DNA of 5,836 bases. It comes from Alphaproteobacteria bacterium (lineage in GTDB: Bacteria > Pseudomonadota > Alphaproteobacteria > Rhizobiales > Rhizobiaceae). Position 1 is the stretch's first letter; the number at the start of each line of letters is the position of its first letter. The position numbers were made by a program, and so were the translations under genes. The notes below the pieces were generated by a model. It did not search any database and was not told where the DNA came from. It saw nothing but the letters and a program-made list of their open reading frames with translations. Below are positions 1 to 4,922 of this stretch, piece after piece. The stretch is from positions 1 through 5,836 of the forward strand of contig JAFKFE010000413.1 in assembly GCA_017308345.1 (NCBI GenBank), given 5' to 3'.

Positions 1-457
1 GCTTAATAGGCGGGAAGCGGATGCCTTCCTGATGGATCTCGGTCAGCGCCCGGCTGAGCGAGGCTGGCACCGCCCCACCCATATCGGTGTTGTGGATGTG
101 GCCACCGGTCCAGGCGACGATCTCGCCATCGACGAAGACCGGCTTCCACAGATGCGTGTCGGGCGCATGCGTGGCGACATGGCCCGAATAGGGATCGTTG
201 GTGAAGGCGACGTCGCCCCGGCGGTAGTCGTCGACCATGGTAATAGCGCGGTGATAGGAAAGGCCCGGATACCAAGAGGCGCCAAGCTCCATCGGTACGG
301 CGAAGGTCGCGCCCGAACGGTCCATTAGCATCACCGTAAAATCCTGCGATTCCTTCACGAACGCCGAGTGCGCTGTGCGGTGCAGGGTGTGAGCCATGTT
401 CTCGGCGGCCGCGCGGGCGTGGTTCGCCAGAACCTGAAGGTTTGTGCGGTCAAACAT
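1..457 (-). CDS. hyuB: Hydantoinase B/oxoprolinase family protein, N-terminal part (cut by left edge)
   Basis: This is the N-terminal 152 codons of a HyuB-type subunit, which in this family works with HyuA in ATP-dependent opening of cyclic amides (hydantoins, 5-oxoproline, some lactams). The protein starts MFDRTNLQVLANHARAAAEN. It carries the family signature NDPYSG at residues 87-92, followed by THAPDTHLWKP (96-106), and the H-x-H-x-x-D-x-GG motif HIHNTDMGG at 120-128. The EGIRFPPIK segment at 144-152 matches the usual family continuation. Full-length HyuB proteins are roughly 500-600 residues, so about three quarters lies outside the window. The ATG at 457-455 lies four bases after the hyuA stop, and a GGAG (468-465, minus strand) inside the last hyuA codons serves as its ribosome binding site, so the two are probably translationally coupled. 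The motif spacing resembles the HyuB branch with extra residues between NDPY and the THxPD segment, rather than the compact NDPYxGGTHLPD form. The family is clear; the substrate is unknown. Confidence 0.93.
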   Translation of the reverse strand, partial: MFDRTNLQVLANHARAAAENMAHTLHRTAHSAFVKESQDFTVMLMDRSGATFAVPMELGASWYPGLSYHRAITMVDDYRRGDVAFTNDPYSGHVATHAPDTHLWKPVFVDGEIVAWTGGHIHNTDMGGAVPASLSRALTEIHQEGIRFPPIK

Positions 458-461
458 GGCA

Positions 462-2540
462 TCACTCCGCGAAGGTCAGCAGAAGGTTGAGGTGGCGATC
501 GACTCGTGCCTGCGTTCCGGCGGGGATGGCAAAGGTGGTGTCGTCCTGCACCACCACGGCCGGCCCCTGAAACGTACTGCCCGGCACGAGGGTCTGTCGG
601 TCATGGAGGTCGACGGTCTCGATGCCCCGGCCCGTATAGACCGCAAGCCGGCGGGCCGGACTGGCGGGGGCGTTGACTTCGTCCGTCTCAGGGAAGGAAA
701 GCGGCGGACCCGCGCCGACGGCCGACAGCCGCACGTTCACCAGTTCGATCTCGCCGTGCGGGTCATGGAAATCGTAGAGCCGCTCATGCATGAGGTGAAA
801 CGCCTGTTCGATGGCGGCCACATTGCCCGCTGTCAACCAATCCGGCGAAAGGGCTACTTCGATCTCATAGCTCTGCCCGACATAGCGCATGTCGCACAAA
901 AGATTGAGCTCCGCCGCCGCGGAATGGCCCTGCGCCGCTAGCCAGTCATTGCCCTCTTGCGCAAGCGCCTCGAACGCCTCGCGAATTCCGGGCAAAGAGG
1001 TGTCCGATAGCGGGCTGAATACCGTTCGGATGAAGTCTCCGCGAAGGTCCGCGACCAGCCCGCCCAGAGCCGACACCACGCCGGGGCGGCGCGGCGCCAT
1101 GACGCGCTTGATCCCGAGTTCGCGCGCGAGGAAGGCGCCGAGCATCGGGCCGCCGCCGCCGAATGGCATGAGCGTGAATTCGCGCAGGTCGACGCCGGCA
1201 CGCGAGGCGAGCTTCTCGACCTCGACGAACATTTCCGACACTGCGATATCAAGGATCGCCTGCGCGGTCCGCTCGACCGCACGGCCGAGCCGGGCGGCAA
1301 GTTCGCCGACCGCGCGATGTGCCAGTTCGGTTTCGATCCTCAGCTGGCCGTAGGCCATCTCGCTGTGGCCGAGCCACCCGCATACCACCATGGCATCAGT
1401 CACCGTCGCCTGTTCGCCGCCGCGGCCGTAGCATGCCGGTCCTGGTGTCGAGCCGGCCGACTCCGGTCCGACCCGCAACACCCCTTGCGCGTCGACACTG
1501 GCGATCGAGCCGCCGCCGACGCCGATCGAGCTGACCGACACCGAAGGGATGTGGAGTGGAAATTCGCCGATCAGCTCACCGGTACCAAACTGCGCCTCGC
1601 CGCCGATGATGAGAGCGAAGTCGGCCGAGGTGCCACCGATGTCGAGGGTTAGGATCTTGTCTTCGCCAGCCTGACGCGCCAGCCACGAGGCGCCGATGAC
1701 GCCGGAGGCCGTTCCCGACAGCAACATGTTCACGCAGGCGCGCTTGCCTTCGGCAGCGTTCATCAACCCGCCATTCGACTTCGTCAACATGGGTCGGGCC
1801 GGCACGCCGCGGCTCTTCAATCGCTCTTCCAGCGCCGTCAGATAGCCGGAGACGCGTGGATGGACATAGCCATTGAGGATGGCGGTCGAGCTGCGCTCGT
1901 ATTCGCGGATGACCGGCCAGACCTCGGCAGAGGTGAATACGAAGAACTCGGGCGCAAGACGCGCGATCGCCGCCTTCACCGAGGCTTCCTGCGCCGCGTT
2001 GCGCCAGGCATGGAGGAAGGAAACGATGATGCCTTGCGCTCCTCTTGCTTTCGCCGCGATGATCGCGCCTTCCACTGCGGCCATGTCCGCTACCTGGGAT
2101 TCACTGCCATCCGCGCGCATACGGGCCGGAATGCCGAACACCATGTCGCGCGAGATCAGCGGGTCTGGCCGCGCGCAGAACAGCGAATACATATCCGGCA
2201 TGCGAAGCCGCGCGAGTTCGACAACGTCCTCGAAGCCGGCATTGGTAAACAGCGCCAGCGGCGCGCCTTTGCGTTGGATGATGGTGTTGATGCCGACGGT
2301 TGTGCCATGCACGAAACGCGTCATACGGGTGGGATCAAAGCCCTCGCGTTCAGCCAGAAGAGCGAGACCCGTCATCAGCTCGGCGCCAGGGTCTTCCGGC
2401 GTGGTCAACACCTTCAGCGAGGCCACGCGCCCGGAGTTGGCTTCGAGCGCGCAGAAATCGATGAACGTCCCGCCTATGTCGACGCCAACTCTCCAGTCGG
2501 CCTCGCTTTGCGCCCTGTTCGCCGCGATGGCTCCGTCCAT
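462..2540 (-). CDS. hyuA: Hydantoinase A/oxoprolinase family protein (ATP-dependent cyclic amide hydrolase subunit)
   Basis: This 692-residue protein is full length for HyuA-type subunits, which bind and hydrolyse ATP to drive cyclic amide opening in the cytoplasm together with HyuB. Visible motifs in order are the N-terminal phosphate-binding motif VDIGGTFIDF (20-29), the family signature HGTTVGINTIIQRKG (78-92), the second actin-like phosphate motif LDIGGTSADF (299-308), IGVGGGSIA (339-347), GPESAGSTPGPACYGRGG (358-375) followed by ATVTDA (378-383), and the glycine-rich MPFGGGGPMLGAF (458-470). The last 150 or so residues match the hydantoinase A C-terminal region. There is no signal peptide or membrane segment. 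The ATG is supported by AGGAAGGG (2555-2548, minus strand) seven bases upstream. hyuB follows after four bases, and lysR lies 90 bases upstream on the same strand, so lysR-hyuA-hyuB may form one transcript or hyuA may have its own promoter. Family members include 5-oxoprolinase, N-methylhydantoinase, caprolactamase and acetone carboxylase subunits; substrate cannot be assigned here. Confidence 0.95.
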   Translation of the reverse strand: MDGAIAANRAQSEADWRVGVDIGGTFIDFCALEANSGRVASLKVLTTPEDPGAELMTGLALLAEREGFDPTRMTRFVHGTTVGINTIIQRKGAPLALFTNAGFEDVVELARLRMPDMYSLFCARPDPLISRDMVFGIPARMRADGSESQVADMAAVEGAIIAAKARGAQGIIVSFLHAWRNAAQEASVKAAIARLAPEFFVFTSAEVWPVIREYERSSTAILNGYVHPRVSGYLTALEERLKSRGVPARPMLTKSNGGLMNAAEGKRACVNMLLSGTASGVIGASWLARQAGEDKILTLDIGGTSADFALIIGGEAQFGTGELIGEFPLHIPSVSVSSIGVGGGSIASVDAQGVLRVGPESAGSTPGPACYGRGGEQATVTDAMVVCGWLGHSEMAYGQLRIETELAHRAVGELAARLGRAVERTAQAILDIAVSEMFVEVEKLASRAGVDLREFTLMPFGGGGPMLGAFLARELGIKRVMAPRRPGVVSALGGLVADLRGDFIRTVFSPLSDTSLPGIREAFEALAQEGNDWLAAQGHSAAAELNLLCDMRYVGQSYEIEVALSPDWLTAGNVAAIEQAFHLMHERLYDFHDPHGEIELVNVRLSAVGAGPPLSFPETDEVNAPASPARRLAVYTGRGIETVDLHDRQTLVPGSTFQGPAVVVQDDTTFAIPAGTQARVDRHLNLLLTFAE

Positions 2541-2630
2541 GATGCGTCCCTTCCTGTCTGGCAGGCGAAAGCTGGCACAGACGGATGTTCAAGGTCCAAG
2601 ATGGATGACAGGTGAGGATATAAGCCCTGC
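2541..2630 (-). promoter_or_regulatory. lysR-hyuA intergenic region with candidate operator
   Basis: This 90-base gap between the lysR stop and the hyuA start contains the hyuA ribosome binding site (2548-2555). It also contains the 11-base word CAAGATGGATG at 2597-2607, which recurs in the lysR/oxidoreductase gap at 3605-3615. A second GGATG at 2583-2587 lies 20 bases before the GGATG that ends the 11-base word. A small CCTG-N5-CAGG dyad sits at 2553-2565, overlapping the ribosome binding site. I found no convincing -35/-10 pair for hyuA and no terminator after lysR, so read-through from lysR into hyuA is possible. The operator role is inferred only from the repeated word. Confidence 0.4.
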
Positions 2631-3536
2631 TTATGCCCTTGTTTTATCGCTGCCTAGAACAGCGGCGCAGGCCGCGCGGATTTCGTCGCGCATCATCTCG
2701 TCAGCCCGCGAAATGGCCCGCGTACGCGAAGTCAGAAGCGCAATCGGAAATTCAGGCCCGCTCAAGAGCGGCCGAACGGCAAGCCCGGCAAACTGATGCC
2801 ACGGCAGCAGTGCATCAACGAGTGCTATGCCCAGCCCGGCCTGGACCAGGCCGACCGCGGAAATGGAGACGTCGATCTCGAGCGACGGCGAAAGTACGAA
2901 GCCTTGCGCCCGGGCCGCATGTGCCAGTTCGTCGGCGGGTCGGGTGTTTCCGCGGTATGATATCAACTCTTGACCGGCGAGGTCGGCAAGCGTCAGTTCT
3001 CCTTTCCCGGCCAAGGCGTGTCCGATAGGCAGCAGGCATGCGAAGCCGATACTGCCAATCACCTGCGCGTCGATATCGGGAGGAAGACGATCGTCCAAGG
3101 CGATGCCCAGACTGGCGTCGCCGGCTCGCAGCATGTCGACGATCGCGGCGATGGGAGCCATGTGGGATCGCAGCAAGATTTTGGGATGCTGCGCCCTGAA
3201 TCTGGTGAATGCGCGCGGCAATATCGTCATGGCCGGCGGCGGCGAGGCCGCCACTCGCACCAACCCCGTCTTTCCCAGGCGCAGGTCCGTGGTCTTTCGG
3301 CGCAAACCCTCCAGTGCCGCCGACAGCCGTTCGGCATCGACGAATATCTCGAGCGCCTCGGGGGTCGGGCGCAGCCGGCCTTTGACGCGCTCGAATAGCG
3401 TGAAACCGAGTTCATCCTCGGTGTGAAGCAGTATCTGGCTCAACGCAGGCTGCGAGATGTTCAGCATCCGCGCCGCAGCGGTCACCGTGCCGGCGCGCAT
3501 GACGGCGATAAACACTTCGAGCTGCCGAGCCCGCAT
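2631..3536 (-). CDS. LysR-type transcriptional regulator
   Basis: From the ATG at 3536 this is a 301-residue protein, the usual LysR length. The N-terminal winged helix-turn-helix is plain: RQLEVFIAVMRAGTVTAAA, then LNISQPALSQ as the recognition-helix region, then DELGFTLFER (all within about residues 4-50). A linker helix follows at about 58-90. The co-inducer-binding domain runs from about residue 92 to the end and includes the GLVQAGLGIALVD segment (about 229-241) typical of the family's second half. It is divergent from the flavoprotein gene and codirectional with hyuAB, so it is the natural candidate regulator of both arms; LysR proteins commonly sense a pathway substrate or intermediate and autoregulate from the divergent region. 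A GTG six bases upstream (3542) is an alternative start, but the GGAG at 3545-3542 overlaps that GTG and is properly placed only for the ATG. The ligand is unknown. Confidence 0.95.
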   Translation of the reverse strand: MRARQLEVFIAVMRAGTVTAAARMLNISQPALSQILLHTEDELGFTLFERVKGRLRPTPEALEIFVDAERLSAALEGLRRKTTDLRLGKTGLVRVAASPPPAMTILPRAFTRFRAQHPKILLRSHMAPIAAIVDMLRAGDASLGIALDDRLPPDIDAQVIGSIGFACLLPIGHALAGKGELTLADLAGQELISYRGNTRPADELAHAARAQGFVLSPSLEIDVSISAVGLVQAGLGIALVDALLPWHQFAGLAVRPLLSGPEFPIALLTSRTRAISRADEMMRDEIRAACAAVLGSDKTRA

Positions 3537-3541
3537 TGCCA

Positions 3542-3545
3542 CTCC
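3542..3545 (-). promoter_or_regulatory. Ribosome binding site deciding the lysR start
   Basis: On the minus strand this reads GGAG, five bases before ATG 3536-3534. The alternative GTG (3542-3540) begins on the last G of this GGAG and has no comparable sequence ahead of it, so the ATG is preferred. The site lies beside, and partly inside, the CCATA-N9-TATGG dyad, so a protein bound there could block lysR translation initiation or transcription. Confidence 0.6.
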
Positions 3546-3562
3546 ATAGGTAAAGCTTATGG
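3544..3562. promoter_or_regulatory. Dyad CCATA-N9-TATGG with a T-N11-A core (candidate LysR box)
   Basis: The perfect arms CCATA (3544-3548) and TATGG (3558-3562) are separated by nine bases. The inner ATA/TAT places T3547 and A3559 exactly eleven bases apart, matching the T-N11-A pattern in dyad symmetry that LysR-type regulators recognise. It lies at the 5' end of lysR, the place expected for an autoregulatory site. The T-N11-A pattern is loose, so assignment to this LysR is inference. Confidence 0.4.
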
Positions 3563-3579
3563 GTCTTGCCTAAACCCAT
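3559..3579. promoter_or_regulatory. Inverted repeat ATGGGT-N9-ACCCAT
   Basis: The perfect six-base arms at 3559-3564 and 3574-3579 are separated by nine bases. The repeat overlaps the right arm of the neighbouring CCATA/TATGG dyad and ends just before the TTGACG -35-like hexamer at 3582. That placement suits a regulator acting immediately upstream of the oxidoreductase promoter. It is not followed by a T-run and lies between divergent genes, so it is unlikely to be a terminator. Confidence 0.4.
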
Positions 3580-3581
3580 CT

Positions 3582-3610
3582 TTGACGCAATGCCGGAACA
3601 TCCACAAGAT
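3582..3610 (+). promoter_or_regulatory. Putative sigma-70-type promoter for the FAD oxidoreductase
   Basis: A -35-like TTGACG (3582-3587, five of six consensus bases) is followed by a 17-base spacer and a weak -10-like CAAGAT (3605-3610, three of six). The first ATG downstream is the oxidoreductase start at 3653. A good -35 with a poor -10 is common in GC-rich alphaproteobacteria and in activator-dependent promoters. The call is pattern-based only; no transcription start is known. Confidence 0.35.
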
Positions 3611-3615
3611 GGATG
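3599..3615. promoter_or_regulatory. Palindrome CATCCA-N5-TGGATG over the -10 region
   Basis: Six-base perfect arms (3599-3604 and 3610-3615) flank CAAGA. The element straddles the putative -10 hexamer of the oxidoreductase promoter. Its right two thirds, CAAGATGGATG (3605-3615), is repeated exactly at 2597-2607 upstream of hyuA. A repressor or regulator bound here would cover the promoter core. The role is inferred. Confidence 0.4.
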
Positions 3616-3652
3616 CACCCTCGGATCAGCCTCTCGGCGCTAAGGAGCGACT

Positions 3653-4771
3653 ATGGATGTGATCGTGCTGGGCGGCGGCTTGATGGGGACGGCTTCCGCC
3701 TACTTCCTCGGCCGGCGCGGCGCGCGCGTGACGCTGATCGAACGCAACCGGATCGGCACGGGGGCGACCATCGCCTCGTTTGGCAACATCCGGCGCACGG
3801 GCCGTCACTTGGCCCAGCTTCCGCTGGCTCACCGCTCGCTTCGGCTATGGGGCGAGGCCGAGAAAATGCTCGGACGGGACGTGGAATTCCGCGCCACCGG
3901 TCATATCCGACTGATCTTCGATGAGGGAAGTCTGGCGGACATGCGGACCTACGCCGAGGCGGCGCGGCTTTGGGGACTGGAACTTGATGAGCTGGGCCCA
4001 CGTGAGATCCGTGTCCGGTTTCCCGGCCTCGGTCCCGAGGCGATCGCAGCGTCGTTCTCGCCGCATGACGGCAGCGGCAATCCGCGGCTGATCGCGCCGG
4101 CCTTTGCCGAGGCTGCCCGTAAGCTCGGCGCGGAAATCATTGAGGACGCGCAGATCGAGACGATAGGGCACGCCGGCTCCGGCTTCGTTGTCGCCACCTC
4201 GAAAGGTGCATTTGCCGCCGAATGCCTGCTCAACGCCGCCGGCGCTTGGGGCGCGCGCATCGCCGCCGGGTTCGGCGAAGAGGTTCCGCTCGATGCCCGC
4301 GGCCCGCAGATGGGGGTGACGGAGCCACTACCGCATCGCATCCTGCCAGTGGTCGGAATCTGGACGCGCGACAAGGATTATGGCGCCTATCTGCGTCAGG
4401 TCGAACGTGGCAACATCGTCTTCGGCGGCGCGGCCGAAAGAGTTTCAGTGGACCTCGACCCCGGTCATGCAACCGCCGACCCGATACGGCTTCCAGTGCA
4501 GTTGCGCGCCGTCGCTCGGTTGCTGCCGGCGATTGCGCGGGTCGCGGTCATCCGCACCTGGTCGGGCTGCGAGGGCTATGTGCGGGACATGTTGCCAGTC
4601 ATGGGAAGCTCGGCGACAACGCCAGGCCTCTTCCACGCAATCGGATTCTGCGGGCACGGCTTCCAGCTCGGCCCAGGCGTGGGCGACGTCATGGCCGAAC
4701 TTATCATGACCGACCGTTGCGAAACGCCCCTTGAAGATTTCAGGATCGATCGCTTCAGCCGCGCCGCTTGA
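3653..4771 (+). CDS. FAD-dependent oxidoreductase, DAO family (sarcosine oxidase beta/D-amino acid dehydrogenase-like)
   Basis: This 372-residue cytoplasmic flavoenzyme should oxidise the C-N bond of an amino acid or secondary amine to an imine, which hydrolyses to a keto acid or aldehyde. The N-terminus is a clear Rossmann FAD site: VLGGGLMGTASAYFLGRRGA (5-24) ending with the ribose-binding acidic residue in LIER (28-31). GATIASFGNIR (37-47) corresponds to the conserved loop near the flavin, LNAAGAW (193-199) to the second dinucleotide-contact motif, and GFCGHGFQLGPGVGDVMAEL (331-350) to the C-terminal FAD motif, preceded by W303 and the LPVMG segment (314-318). Length matches single-subunit DAO enzymes and SoxB. 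The ATG has AAGGAG at 3642-3647, five bases upstream. It is divergent from lysR and is followed by an aldehyde dehydrogenase, which suggests an aldehyde product or by-product. No SoxA, SoxD or SoxG partner is visible here, so sarcosine is only one possible substrate; opines, N-methyl amino acids and omega-amino acids are others. Confidence 0.9.
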   Translation: MDVIVLGGGLMGTASAYFLGRRGARVTLIERNRIGTGATIASFGNIRRTGRHLAQLPLAHRSLRLWGEAEKMLGRDVEFRATGHIRLIFDEGSLADMRTYAEAARLWGLELDELGPREIRVRFPGLGPEAIAASFSPHDGSGNPRLIAPAFAEAARKLGAEIIEDAQIETIGHAGSGFVVATSKGAFAAECLLNAAGAWGARIAAGFGEEVPLDARGPQMGVTEPLPHRILPVVGIWTRDKDYGAYLRQVERGNIVFGGAAERVSVDLDPGHATADPIRLPVQLRAVARLLPAIARVAVIRTWSGCEGYVRDMLPVMGSSATTPGLFHAIGFCGHGFQLGPGVGDVMAELIMTDRCETPLEDFRIDRFSRAA

Positions 4772-4843
4772 CGCCCTCGCGAGGCTGGCAATTCGGTGCT
4801 CAGGGGGCGCTGTCGGGTAGACGAACATGAGCGCGGTCCTGGT

Positions 4844-4859
4844 CTTCGACGTGTCGAAG
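4844..4859. promoter_or_regulatory. Palindrome CTTCGAC-GT-GTCGAAG upstream of the aldehyde dehydrogenase
   Basis: Two perfect seven-base arms are separated by GT. The arms also give T-N11-A spacing (T4845/A4857 and T4846/A4858), compatible with a LysR-type box, though other dimeric regulators would fit as well. It lies 63 bases before the aldehyde dehydrogenase start, in a gap longer than expected within an operon. With only a two-base centre and no following T-run, a DNA-binding site is more likely than an RNA terminator. Confidence 0.4.
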
Positions 4860-4909
4860 TCACGGTCGCCGCAGAGTGATGGCCTTCAGAGCCTTAACGA
4901 AGCGCAAAC

Positions 4910-4916
4910 AAGGTGA
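4910..4916 (+). promoter_or_regulatory. Ribosome binding site of the aldehyde dehydrogenase
   Basis: AAGGTGA lies six bases before ATG 4923. Its TGA is in frame with the dehydrogenase, so the coding sequence cannot extend further upstream, which fixes 4923 as the earliest possible start. Confidence 0.7.
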
Positions 4917-4922
4917 AACGCG

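Larger units (their letters stand above)
4827..4916 (+). other. Possible 29-codon upstream ORF ending in the aldehyde dehydrogenase ribosome binding site
   Basis: An ATG at 4827 opens a 29-residue reading frame beginning MSAVLVFDVSKSRSPQSDG and ending at TGA 4914-4916. The stop lies inside the AAGGTGA ribosome binding site of the aldehyde dehydrogenase and is in the same frame, six bases before its ATG. No good ribosome binding site precedes the small ORF, and I recognise no family. It may be a chance ORF, a coupling leader peptide, or a remnant of sequence ahead of the dehydrogenase. Confidence 0.15.
4772..4922 (+). other. 151-base gap between oxidoreductase and aldehyde dehydrogenase
   Basis: The gap is long for genes in one operon. 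It contains a 10-base palindrome CCTCGCGAGG (4775-4784) just after the oxidoreductase stop, a 7-2-7 inverted repeat at 4844-4859, and the aldehyde dehydrogenase ribosome binding site at 4910-4916. A TTGACG hexamer overlaps the oxidoreductase stop codon (4769-4774), but no good -10 lies 16-18 bases later. There is no stem followed by a T-run, so read-through from the oxidoreductase is possible and a separate promoter is unproven. Confidence 0.5.

Noticed and set aside
3..285. Minus-strand reading frames of 80-90 codons near the left edge
   Set aside because: The third minus-strand frame here encodes a convincing HyuB N-terminus; these are out-of-frame shadows.
1860..2796. Long plus-strand reading frames (251 and 307 codons) opposite hyuA and the 3' end of lysR
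   Set aside because: They lie antisense to clear hyuA and lysR motifs, have low-complexity Arg/Ala/Ser-rich translations typical of GC-rich shadow frames, and show no recognisable family.
3949..4374. Minus-strand reading frame of 141 codons inside the oxidoreductase
   Set aside because: It is antisense to conserved flavoprotein sequence, and its Ser/Ala/Pro-rich translation matches nothing I recognise.
4775..4784. CCTCGCGAGG palindrome just after the oxidoreductase stop as a terminator
   Set aside because: As a hairpin it would have only about three base pairs around a four-base loop, and no T-run follows.
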